Shown in pieces: positions 15,506-22,709 of a DNA stretch of 34,552 nt. Within the stretch, counting starts at the first letter, position 1; each line of letters opens with the position of its first letter. The notes under the pieces were generated by a model. It was not told the DNA's origin and did no database searches. It worked only from the letters and a program-made list of their open reading frames with translations. The translations under genes and the position numbers were made by a program. This stretch comes from an uncultured Lachnospiraceae bacterium (GTDB lineage: Bacteria > Bacillota > Clostridia > Lachnospirales > Lachnospiraceae): positions 1 to 34,552 of the forward strand of contig CAMJAP010000023.1 of NCBI GenBank assembly GCA_946403625.1, given 5' to 3'.

Positions 15506-16630
15506 ATGACAAAGATCGATGTGATCTCCGGTTTTTTGGGAGCCGGAAAGACAACGTTAATTCAGAAACTGTTAAAGGAAGCATGGCAGGGCGAGCAGGT
15601 TGTACTGATCGAGAATGAATTCGGCGAGATCGGTATCGACGGCGGTTTCTTAAAGGAAGCCGGCATCGAGATCACCGAGATGAATTCCGGCTGTATCTGC
15701 TGCTCTCTGGTAGGCGATTTCGGAACCGCACTCAAGGATGTTATGGCAAAGTTTACGCCGGATCGTATCGTGATCGAGCCCTCCGGTGTGGGCAAGCTGT
15801 CCGATGTGGTGCGTGCGATCGAGTCCGCCGATCTGGGCGATGGCGTAGAACTGAACAGTGCGATCGTTGTTGTCGATGCGACCAAAGCGAAGCTGTATGT
15901 GAAGAATTTCGGTGAGTTCTTTATCAATCAGGTAGAGCACGCCGGTACCATTATTCTGAGCCGTACCGGAAAGATCACCGATGACAAGCTCAAGGTAGCG
16001 GTGGATCTGCTGCGTGAGCACAATAAAGAAGCAACGATCATCACCACTCCGTGGGAGCAGATCACCGGCCAGTCCATCAAAGAGACGATGGAAGGCGCAG
16101 ACGATCTGTTAGAGGAGTTGTTAAAAGAGGTAACGGCAAAGCATCATCACGATGAAGATGAATGCGATGATCCGGATTGCGAATGCCATCATCACCATCA
16201 TCACGACCACGATGAGGAGGAGCACGAGCATCACCATCATCACGATCACGATGAGGAGGAGCACGAGCATCATCACCACCATCACGACGGCGAAGAGTGC
16301 GATGATCCGGAATGCGAGTGCCATCATCACCATCATCATGGCCATCACCATGCAGATGATGTGTTTACCAGCTGGGGTATGGAGACACCGGCGAAGTATA
16401 GCAAGGACGAGATCGAAGGCTTCCTGGGCAAGCTGACCGATGCGGTAACCTACGGTATGGTATTGCGTGCCAAGGGTATGGTACCGGCAGAAGACGGCAG
16501 CTGGATCTATTTTGACTATGTACCGGGTGAGAGCAATGTGCGTACCGGTGCACCGCAGCCGACCGGTAAGTTCTGTGTGATCGGATCCAAACTCAACGAG
16601 GAAGAACTGGAGGAGTTGTTTAAGAAATGA
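15506..16630 (+). CDS. COG0523 (CobW-like) GTPase with His/Cys-rich linker
   Basis: A 374-residue member of the COG0523 family of metal-handling P-loop GTPases. GFLGAGKT at 9-16 is Walker A, ENEFGE at 36-41 and EPSG at 91-94 are family motifs, and GCICC at 62-66 is the internal metal site (CxCC). A linker at about 213-282 has 33 histidines and six cysteines, including two CDDPxCEC units each followed by six histidines. A C-terminal domain (about 285-374) follows. The base-recognition motif is unusual: NKxD would be expected near 151-156, but the sequence is LSRTGK. The family inserts zinc, cobalt or iron; the linker suggests storage of zinc or a similar metal. GGAGGCG precedes the ATG. The stop overlaps the next GTPase by four bases. 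Confidence 0.9.
   Translation: MTKIDVISGFLGAGKTTLIQKLLKEAWQGEQVVLIENEFGEIGIDGGFLKEAGIEITEMNSGCICCSLVGDFGTALKDVMAKFTPDRIVIEPSGVGKLSDVVRAIESADLGDGVELNSAIVVVDATKAKLYVKNFGEFFINQVEHAGTIILSRTGKITDDKLKVAVDLLREHNKEATIITTPWEQITGQSIKETMEGADDLLEELLKEVTAKHHHDEDECDDPDCECHHHHHHDHDEEEHEHHHHHDHDEEEHEHHHHHHDGEECDDPECECHHHHHHGHHHADDVFTSWGMETPAKYSKDEIEGFLGKLTDAVTYGMVLRAKGMVPAEDGSWIYFDYVPGESNVRTGAPQPTGKFCVIGSKLNEEELEELFKK
16190..16267 (+). repeat. Tandem 39-bp repeat coding for His/Asp/Glu unit
   Basis: Two adjacent 39-base copies encode HHHHHDHDEEEHE, at residues 229-241 and 242-254 of the COG0523 protein. They differ at only a few third positions. A larger pair, CDDPxCECHHHHHH, flanks them with a period of 45 residues. 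Confidence 0.8.
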
Positions 16631-17559
16631 GACCGGTTTACCTGATCAATGGTTTTTTGGAAAGCGGCAAGACCAGCTTTATCCGGTTTACTCTGCAGCA
16701 GCCGTACTTTCAGATCAAAGGCAAGACACTTTTGCTGCTTTGTGAAGAGGGCGAGGAAGAGTACGATGAGAGCATCTTGAAGAAAGCCAATACCATCGTG
16801 CATGTGCTGGAAGACGAAGAAGAATTCGATGCGGTCAAGCTGGTCGCATTGGAGAAAAAATACGATGTGGAACGGATCATCATCGAGTATAACGGAATGT
16901 GGAATATGAAGGATCTGGCACTGCCGTTCCACTGGAATCTGGAGCAGCAGATCACCTGCATTGATGCATCGACCTTCCCGACCTACTACAACAATATGAA
17001 GTCGATGGTGGCGGAGATGATCCGCAAATCCGAGCTGGTCATCTTTAACCGTTGCGATACGGTGATGGACAATCTGGCAACCTATCGTCGTAATATCAAG
17101 GCCGTTAACGCTACGGCGGATGTGGTCTTTGAAAACAAGGACGGCGAGATCAATGAGATCTTTGAAGAGGATCTGCCGTATGATCTGAAGTCCGATCGTA
17201 TCGAGCTGGATGACAATACCTACGGCATCTGGTATATGGATATGATGGATCACGCCGAGCGGTATTTCAACAAGACCATCGCATTCACCGCAATGGTCAT
17301 GAAGCCGCCTCTGTTCCCCAAGGGCGCGTTTGTACCGGGACGAATGGCAATGACATGCTGTGCGGACGATATGACCTTTCTGGGCTATGTCTGCAAGTAT
17401 GACAAGGCCGACACCGTCAAGGACCGCAGTTGGGTAAAGGTGGAGGTATCCGTCAAGAAAGAATACTGGAAAGACTACAAGGGCGAGGGCCCGGTTCTGT
17501 ACGCTTCCAAAGTGGAGCCCACGGAAAAGCCCAAGCAGGAAGTCATCGGATTTAACTAA
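16627..17559 (+). CDS. Second COG0523-like GTPase with TIGR03943/DUF1980-like C-terminus
   Basis: A 310-residue protein. Its N-terminal part is a CobW-like GTPase: NGFLESGKTS at 8-17 is Walker A and VIFNRCD at 138-144 fits the NKxD position. The CxCC metal site of COG0523 proteins is missing, and IEYNG at 86-90 stands where IEPSG is normal. The C-terminal part (about 200-305) contains GRMAMTCCADDMTFLGYVC, which resembles, from memory, the C-terminal domain of TIGR03943/DUF1980 (YcgQ) proteins. Those usually work with a membrane permease and are often under zinc control, but no permease gene is present here. The start overlaps the first GTPase's stop by four bases (ATGA), so the two are translationally coupled and may form a pair. 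Repeats follow the stop. Confidence 0.85.
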   Translation: MRPVYLINGFLESGKTSFIRFTLQQPYFQIKGKTLLLLCEEGEEEYDESILKKANTIVHVLEDEEEFDAVKLVALEKKYDVERIIIEYNGMWNMKDLALPFHWNLEQQITCIDASTFPTYYNNMKSMVAEMIRKSELVIFNRCDTVMDNLATYRRNIKAVNATADVVFENKDGEINEIFEEDLPYDLKSDRIELDDNTYGIWYMDMMDHAERYFNKTIAFTAMVMKPPLFPKGAFVPGRMAMTCCADDMTFLGYVCKYDKADTVKDRSWVKVEVSVKKEYWKDYKGEGPVLYASKVEPTEKPKQEVIGFN

Positions 17560-17565
17560 AACAGA

Positions 17566-17716
17566 CAGACAATGGGGACGGTTCTTTTGTCTGACAGGAT
17601 CATTGTAAAGCTAAGCAATGCAGACAATGGGGACGGTTCTTTTGTCTGACAGGATCATTGTAAAGCTAAGCAATAAACAATTCTCTGTCAGACAACAAGA
17701 ACCGTCCCCTTGTCTG
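17566..17716. repeat. GGGGACGGTTC palindromic repeats: two direct, one inverted copy
   Basis: A 54-base unit occurs at 17566-17619 and again at 17621-17674 (period 55) without visible differences. A shorter inverted copy lies at 17687-17716. The core is GGGGACGGTTCTTTTGTC between CAGACAAT and TGAC. The inverted copy can pair with either direct copy. The array fills the gap between two convergent genes and matches the repeat at 80-108. It may act as a two-way transcript end. No transposase gene is present. Confidence 0.85.
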
Positions 17717-17727
17717 TTCTTGTTCTC

Positions 17728-18165
17728 TTAATTGAAATCCCTCTCAGAATTTTTCTCATCGCAATACTTGCAGCGATACAGCTCTTTGATGGGATCTGCC
17801 AGATAGAAGATGTGGGGCAGTTCCTGTTCGATGGAGGTGATGCATCGCGGGTTGCGGCATTTCATGATATCCGTCAATTCCTTGGGAAGCACCAGTTCGC
17901 GTTTTTCCACGATCTCGGCGTTTTTGATCACATTGACGGTGATGGTGTGGTCGATGACCGCCAGCACATCCAGGTTGAGGGAATTGATGTCGCATTCCAC
18001 TTTGATGATATCCTTGCGGCCCATCACGCGGGAGCGGGCGTTTTTGATGATCGCCACGGTGCAGTCCAGTTTATCCAGTCCCAGATGATAATAGATGGAC
18101 ATGCTCTTTCCGGCGGGGATGTGGTCCAATACGAAACCTTCTTCAATCTTGCCTACATTTAACAT
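17728..18165 (-). CDS. pyrI: Aspartate carbamoyltransferase regulatory chain
   Basis: PyrI binds nucleotides and sets the activity of the PyrB catalytic trimers. The 145-residue protein has the usual two parts: an N-terminal allosteric domain (MLNVGKIEEGFVLDHIPAGK and SRVMGRKDIIKVE) and a C-terminal zinc domain with C103, C108, C132 and C135 in CRNPRC and CKYC. Both zinc pairs are intact, so assembly with PyrB should be normal. An AAAGGAGA site lies before the ATG. The gene is 30 bases downstream of pyrB, so the pair forms a pyrBI operon. It is convergent with the second GTPase gene, with palindromic repeats between them. Confidence 0.96.
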   Translation of the reverse strand: MLNVGKIEEGFVLDHIPAGKSMSIYYHLGLDKLDCTVAIIKNARSRVMGRKDIIKVECDINSLNLDVLAVIDHTITVNVIKNAEIVEKRELVLPKELTDIMKCRNPRCITSIEQELPHIFYLADPIKELYRCKYCDEKNSERDFN

Positions 18166-18195
18166 TCTCTTATCTCCTTTACCTAATATGCCGGG

Positions 18196-19107
18196 TTATG
18201 CCAGCTCCAACAGCGTCAGGATGAGTGCCATCCGGACATAAACGCCGTACTGTACCTGCTTGAAATAAACGGCGCGCGGATCATCGTCGACTTCGACGGA
18301 GATCTCGTTGACACGCGGGAGCGGATGCAATACCAGCATATCTTCCTTCGCCAGTTCCATCTTTTCTTTGTTCAGGATGTAGAAATCTTTCAAACGGACA
18401 TAATCTTCCTCGTTGAAGAAGCGCTCTCTCTGCACGCGGGTCATATAGAGCAGATCCAGCTGCGGCAGCACATCTTCCAGACGAACCTCTTCTTTGAAGG
18501 ACAGGCCGTTTTCGTTCAGCTTGTCACGCAGATAGCCGGGGATGCGCAGCTCCTCGGGGGAGATGAAGATAAAGTGGATGTCTGCGTATCGTGCCAGCGC
18601 ATTTACCAGAGAATGCACAGTACGGCCGAATTTCAGATCGCCGCAGATACCGATCGTAAAGTGATCCAGACGGCCCTTGAGAGCACGGATGGTGAGCAGG
18701 TCGGTCAGGGTCTGGGTCGGGTGCTGATGACCGCCGTCACCGGCATTGATGACGGGAATGGAAGAGCGGCTGGCAGCGACCATCGGAGCGCCTTCCTTGG
18801 GATGACGCATCGCGCAGATGTCGGCAAAGCAGGAGATGACGCGGATCGTATCGGATACGCTTTCGCCCTTGCTGGCGGAAGAGGATGCGGCATCGGAAAA
18901 GCCGATCACATTGCCGCCCAGATTGAGCATTGCCGTCTCAAAGCTCAGGCGCGTACGGGTGCTGGGCTCGTAGAAGCAGGTTGCCAGCTTTTTGCCGTCG
19001 CATTTGTGCGCATACACATCGGGATGTGCCTCGATGTCCTGCGCCAGATCGAAGAGTCGGTTCAACTCCTCTACGCTGAAATCCATCGGATTCATTAAGT
19101 GTCTCAT
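18196..19107 (-). CDS. pyrB: Aspartate carbamoyltransferase catalytic chain
   Basis: PyrB makes carbamoyl-aspartate from carbamoyl phosphate and aspartate, the committed pyrimidine step. The 303-residue protein has the carbamoyl-phosphate loop STRTR at 49-53 within [16 protein letters not shown], and [15 protein letters not shown] farther on, both family signatures. [10 protein letters not shown] toward the end fits the aspartate-binding loop. TAAGGAG lies before the ATG. A TATACT box sits about 20 bases upstream of the start, but no good -35 accompanies it, and a terminator for the upstream nitroreductase gene separates the two, so pyrBI should have its own promoter. pyrI follows. No PyrR attenuator is evident. 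Confidence 0.97.
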   Translation of the reverse strand: MRHLMNPMDFSVEELNRLFDLAQDIEAHPDVYAHKCDGKKLATCFYEPSTRTRLSFETAMLNLGGNVIGFSDAASSSASKGESVSDTIRVISCFADICAMRHPKEGAPMVAASRSSIPVINAGDGGHQHPTQTLTDLLTIRALKGRLDHFTIGICGDLKFGRTVHSLVNALARYADIHFIFISPEELRIPGYLRDKLNENGLSFKEEVRLEDVLPQLDLLYMTRVQRERFFNEEDYVRLKDFYILNKEKMELAKEDMLVLHPLPRVNEISVEVDDDPRAVYFKQVQYGVYVRMALILTLLELA

Positions 19108-19136
19108 AGTAAACTCCTTATAAAGTATAGGTTTGC

Positions 19137-19164
19137 AAAAGAAAAGGGGGAAATATTTTCCCCC
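19137..19164 (-). terminator. Rho-independent terminator of the nitroreductase gene
   Basis: On the minus strand GGGGGAAA pairs with TTTCCCCC across a short loop (19146-19164), followed by TTTTCTTTT (19137-19145). It begins 10 bases after the nitroreductase stop. Confidence 0.85.
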
Positions 19165-19173
19165 AAATAATAA

Positions 19174-19716
19174 CTATATCACGGTCAACAGATCGTCAAC
19201 ACTTTTTCTCTTCGGTGCGGTAGGTTCTTCTGCGGGATATCCCAAAGGAATGAGTGCGATCAGTTCACGATCCTCCGGAATATTCAGGATAGAAGAAATG
19301 GTGTCGATGTCAAATAAGCCGAGGATCACGGTGCCGAGACCATGTTCGTAAGCTGCCAGACAGAAGGTCTGGGATGCTACTCCGGCATCATAGAACTGCC
19401 AACGATCCTCACGAACGGTAGAGAAAGAGCCGTCTCTTTCATAACCGGAACGCCCCTTGAGTACGGTAACGGCTACCAGAACCGGAGCCTGCTCAATGAT
19501 ACGACCGTTGCCCGGCCAGATCGTCGTGCCTTCCTGTGCGATCTTTGACTTGATGGCAGGATCCGTTACGGCGATATAACGGGTGATCTGGGTATGCTTC
19601 CAGCTGGGAGCGTAGGAAGCTTCCTCCACGATCTCGCGTAATACGGATTCGTCCACTTTTTTGTCGGAATATTGGCGGATACTGCGACGACCTAAGATAC
19701 ATTCTTTTGCTGTCAT
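19174..19716 (-). CDS. Nitroreductase-family flavoprotein
   Basis: A 180-residue protein of the FMN-dependent nitroreductase family, which reduces nitro groups, quinones or related substrates with NAD(P)H. RRSIRQYSDKKV at about 9-20 is the FMN-binding start, and GLGTVILGLFD plus IALIPLGYPAEEP toward the end are typical. The real start is ATG 19716, because AGGAGGT lies just before it and it begins MTAKECILGRRS as family members do; a longer in-frame reading to 19800 would cover the promoter. The physiological substrate cannot be told from sequence. The promoter abuts the divergent pheA promoter. Confidence 0.9.
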   Translation of the reverse strand: MTAKECILGRRSIRQYSDKKVDESVLREIVEEASYAPSWKHTQITRYIAVTDPAIKSKIAQEGTTIWPGNGRIIEQAPVLVAVTVLKGRSGYERDGSFSTVREDRWQFYDAGVASQTFCLAAYEHGLGTVILGLFDIDTISSILNIPEDRELIALIPLGYPAEEPTAPKRKSVDDLLTVI

Positions 19717-19771
19717 TTCAGATACCTCCTGTTGATGTGTTGTGAGAAGCCCACAAAAATTCACTTTAACC

Positions 19772-19800
19772 ACTATACCACAAAACCTATGCAGTTTCAA
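19772..19800 (-). promoter_or_regulatory. Sigma-A promoter for the nitroreductase gene
   Basis: On the minus strand TTGAAA (19800-19795), 17-base spacer, TATAGT (19777-19772), with TGG in front of the -10. Its -35 box touches that of the divergent pheA promoter. Confidence 0.8.
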
Positions 19801-19829
19801 TTGAAAACTACCGCTATTTAGGGTAAAAT
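19801..19829 (+). promoter_or_regulatory. Sigma-A promoter for pheA
   Basis: TTGAAA (19801-19806), 17-base spacer, TAAAAT (19824-19829). The start point would be near 19836, leaving a leader of only about 20 bases, too short for a transcription attenuator. Confidence 0.75.
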
Positions 19830-19857
19830 ATAAAGATAATATGTAAGGAGCAAAACA

Positions 19858-20979
19858 ATGGATTTATCGGAGATCAGAGGTCAGTTAGACGAGGTGGATG
19901 CACAGATCGTGCAGATGTTTGAAAAGAGAATGCAGCTTTGCGAAGAGGTCGCGGAGTTTAAGAAAGAGACCGGCCGGAAGGTGTATGACCAGGCCAGGGA
20001 ACACGAAAAGATCAATACCGTAAGGGCGCTTGCGTCGAATGAGTTTAACCGCAAGTGCGTGGAAGAACTGTTCATGCAGATGATGAGCATGAGCCGTAAA
20101 CTGCAGTACGGGAAGTTGGCGGAAAACAGAGAGCGCAAGCTGCCGTTCATTCCGGTGGATCAGCTGGATACTTCCGCATTTGTGGTATTCCAGGGAGCAG
20201 AAGGTTCCTACTCCCAGGCGGCAACGGAGGCCTATTTCGGAAAAGAGGCACACACCAGCAATGTGGAGACCTTCCGGGATGCCATGCTGGCATTGGAAGA
20301 AGGCAGCGCGGCATTTGCGGTACTGCCCATTGAAAATTCGACCGCAGGGATCGTGAATGAGATCTATGACCTGCTGGCCGAGTTTGAGCATTTCATCGTC
20401 GGGGAGCAGATGGTAAAGATCGAGCACTGCCTGCTGGGCACGGAAGGCACCACCGAAGAGACCATCCGCACGGTATATTCCCATCCGCAGTCGCTCATGC
20501 AGTGTGAACATTTCTTAAGACAGCATCCGGCGTGGGAGCAGATCTCTATGAAGAACAATGCCTTTGCGGCCAAGAAGGTGGCGGATGAGAAGAATCCCGC
20601 CCAGGCGGCGATCGCGGGAGCGCACGCGGCAGAAGCCTACGGGCTCAAGATCCTGAAGCGCGGCGTCAATCAGGAAGGCAACAATACCACACGGTTTATC
20701 ATCATCAGCAACCAGAAGATCTTTTTGAAGAATGCGAACAAGATCAGCCTGTGCTTTGAAGTACCGCACGAGAGCGGATCGCTGTATCGTATCCTTTCGC
20801 ACTTTATCTATAACGATCTGAACATGACCAAGATCGAGAGCCGTCCGATCGAAGGCCGGACCTGGGAATACCGGTTCTTCCTGGACTTTGACGGCAACCT
20901 GGCAGATGCGGCGGTGCGGAATGCGCTGTGCGGTCTGCGGGAAGAAACGAGAAACTTGAGAATATTGGGGAATTACTAA
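19858..20979 (+). CDS. pheA: Chorismate mutase / prephenate dehydratase
   Basis: A bifunctional 373-residue enzyme that turns chorismate into prephenate and then phenylpyruvate, for phenylalanine. Residues 1 to about 85 are an AroQ-type chorismate mutase (IRGQLDEVDAQIVQMFEKRM; EHEKI). The dehydratase begins near 103 (FVVFQGAEGSYSQAA) and has the TRF catalytic motif near 280 (NNTTRFIII). The ACT domain from about 290 carries ESRP at 327-330, the phenylalanine-binding signature, so feedback inhibition is expected. AAGGAG lies before the ATG. It has a strong promoter and begins a set of closely spaced same-strand genes (ppx, ppk, maf). Confidence 0.96.
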   Translation: MDLSEIRGQLDEVDAQIVQMFEKRMQLCEEVAEFKKETGRKVYDQAREHEKINTVRALASNEFNRKCVEELFMQMMSMSRKLQYGKLAENRERKLPFIPVDQLDTSAFVVFQGAEGSYSQAATEAYFGKEAHTSNVETFRDAMLALEEGSAAFAVLPIENSTAGIVNEIYDLLAEFEHFIVGEQMVKIEHCLLGTEGTTEETIRTVYSHPQSLMQCEHFLRQHPAWEQISMKNNAFAAKKVADEKNPAQAAIAGAHAAEAYGLKILKRGVNQEGNNTTRFIIISNQKIFLKNANKISLCFEVPHESGSLYRILSHFIYNDLNMTKIESRPIEGRTWEYRFFLDFDGNLADAAVRNALCGLREETRNLRILGNY

Positions 20980-21005
20980 ACAATACAAAAAGGGGTTAAG
21001 GGGTT

Positions 21006-22535
21006 ATGGCAGGCAGAAAGAAAGCGCCGCAGTTATTTGCGGCCATTGATGTGGGCAGCTTTGAGCTGTGCATGAAGATCTTTGAGATCTCGGGAAAAGG
21101 ACTGCGGCAGATCGACGGCATCCGTCATCGGCTGGCACTGGGCACGGACAGCTACACCACCCACAAGATCAGTTATGAAAAAATGGAGGAACTCTTCCGT
21201 ATCCTGCAGGAATTTACGCACATTATGAAGACCTATCGCGTAAAGGAATATCAAGCATACGGAACCTCTGCGCTGCGCGAGACGGAGAATACGGAACTGC
21301 TGTTGGACCAGATCCGTAACCGCAGTGGCATCTCGCTCGATATCTTGAGCAATTCGGAACAGCGATTCCTGGATTACAAGGCCATCGCATCCCGCGGAGA
21401 ACAATTTAACCGTATCATCGAAAAGGGTACTGCCATCGTCGATATCGGCGGCGGCAATATCCAATTGTCGTTGTTTGACAAAGGCAGCCTGATCATCACA
21501 CAGAGCCTCAAACTGGGCGTGCTGCGACTGCACGAGCGGCTGCAGAACATCCAGCCCAGAAGCAGTCAGGTGGAGGAACTGATGGATGAGATGATCGGCG
21601 GGCAGATCCATGTGTTCAAAAAGATGTATATGAAGGACCGGGAGATCTGTAACCTGATCATTATGGACGATTACCTTTCCGGCCGGTTCTGCGAGGCCGT
21701 GCCCCAGGCGGATGAAAACCGCGAAGCCTCGGCAAAGGACTTTTTGGCATTTGCCAATGCGCTCAAGAAAGAAGGCCGCGAAGAAGTGGCGGACCGCCTG
21801 GAGATGGAAGAGGAAAGCGTGGATCTGTTAAAGATCTCCACCGGTATTATGAAGCGCGTGGTGGAAGCGTTTGATGCCGAGCGTATCTGGGTGCCGGGGG
21901 CATCGCTGTGCGACGGTATCGCTTATGAATATGCGCAGCGCAAGCATTACAAGATCGCCGAGCGGGATTTTGAGCAGGATATCATCGCATGTGCCGGGAC
22001 CATCAGCAAACGCTATCAGGGCAGCCACAAACGCTCGGAGACCATCGAGCACATCGCGCTTTCCATCTTTGACGGTATGCGTTCGGCCCACGGTATGGGG
22101 GACCGGGAAAAACTGCTGCTGCGTCTGTCGGCGATATTGCACGACTGCGGCAAGTTTATCAATATGACCAATGTGGGCGAATGTTCCCACGCGATCGTGA
22201 TGAACACCGAGATCATCGGATTGTCCCATCTGGAGCGCAGTATGGTGGCGGATATCGTCAAGTACAACCACACTGAATTTGACTATGTGGACGATGCACC
22301 GGGGGCGCTGACGGTGGCCAAACTGACGGCCATCCTGCGGATCGCAAACGCGCTGGACAAGAGTCAGAAGCAAAAGATCACGGGCGTGAAGGCAACACTC
22401 ACGGAGGATAAGCTGCAGATCGTCGTAGACGCCGGCCAGGATATCCTCTTCGAGCAGGAACGCTTCCGCACGCACGCCGCCTTCTTTGAGGAGGTCTACG
22501 GCATCCGCCCGGTGATTATTCATAAAGAGCGCTAA
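21006..22535 (+). CDS. Ppx/GppA-family phosphatase with HD domain
   Basis: A 509-residue protein. The N-terminal 300 residues form the actin-like Ppx/GppA fold: AIDVGSFEL at 13-21 and VDIGGGNIQLS at 145-155 bind phosphates, TSALRE lies at 87-92, and E118 in SNSEQRF may be the catalytic base. From about 320 there is an HD domain, with H379 and D380 in LHDCGK and later VKYNH. Such proteins remove phosphates from polyphosphate chains or pppGpp. The neighbouring ppk makes polyphosphate, which favours exopolyphosphatase. The start sits 26 bases after pheA; the upstream GGGGTTAAGGGG is a usable ribosome site. A palindromic repeat starts two bases after the stop. Confidence 0.88.
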   Translation: MAGRKKAPQLFAAIDVGSFELCMKIFEISGKGLRQIDGIRHRLALGTDSYTTHKISYEKMEELFRILQEFTHIMKTYRVKEYQAYGTSALRETENTELLLDQIRNRSGISLDILSNSEQRFLDYKAIASRGEQFNRIIEKGTAIVDIGGGNIQLSLFDKGSLIITQSLKLGVLRLHERLQNIQPRSSQVEELMDEMIGGQIHVFKKMYMKDREICNLIIMDDYLSGRFCEAVPQADENREASAKDFLAFANALKKEGREEVADRLEMEEESVDLLKISTGIMKRVVEAFDAERIWVPGASLCDGIAYEYAQRKHYKIAERDFEQDIIACAGTISKRYQGSHKRSETIEHIALSIFDGMRSAHGMGDREKLLLRLSAILHDCGKFINMTNVGECSHAIVMNTEIIGLSHLERSMVADIVKYNHTEFDYVDDAPGALTVAKLTAILRIANALDKSQKQKITGVKATLTEDKLQIVVDAGQDILFEQERFRTHAAFFEEVYGIRPVIIHKER

Positions 22536-22537
22536 CA

Positions 22538-22586
22538 CTTGCCTTCCCCCCTCCGGGGGGAAGGTGACCGAAGGCCGGATGAGGGG
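22538..22586 (+). repeat. Post-stop palindromic repeat, copy A2
   Basis: CTTGCCTTCCCCC and GGGGGGAAGGTG form a stem-loop, followed by CGAAGGCCGGATGAGGGG. It begins two bases after the ppx stop, in the same orientation as the gene. Confidence 0.85.
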
Positions 22587-22590
22587 ATTC

Positions 22591-22684
22591 ATCTTAGGAA
22601 GGGGCCCGCGAAGTGGGAAGGTTTCCTAAGATATTCGCAAGAGGGGATTCCTTGCGATGTAGAGGCAGCGACAGGCGAGATAAA
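22591..22684 (+). repeat. Two stem-loops in the ppk leader, mosaic repeat
   Basis: ATCTTAGGAA (22591-22600) pairs perfectly with 22623-22632 across a 22-base loop. TCGCAAG (22635-22641) then pairs with CTTGCGA (22651-22657). The last part, CCTTGCGATGTA (22650-22661) plus ACAGGCGAGATAA (22671-22683), recurs in near-identical form before the rel gene at 33677-33701. This looks like a mosaic of dispersed repeat pieces rather than a regulatory RNA, but it is transcribed ahead of ppk. Confidence 0.5.
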
Positions 22685-22709
22685 GCTGGCCACAACAGGA
22701 GGGTTACAT

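Noticed and set aside
16121-16351. Minus-strand frame rich in M and V opposite the His-rich linker
   Set aside because: It is the reverse reading of His/Asp codons and not an independent gene.
17566-17716. CRISPR array
   Set aside because: Only two direct copies, no variable spacers and an inverted third copy; it is a palindromic dispersed repeat.
22539-22709. In-frame N-terminal extension of ppk by 57 codons
   Set aside because: The extra residues are the translated repeats (PSPLRGEGDRRPDEG type). CAGGAGGG before ATG 22710 and the family start decide for 22710.
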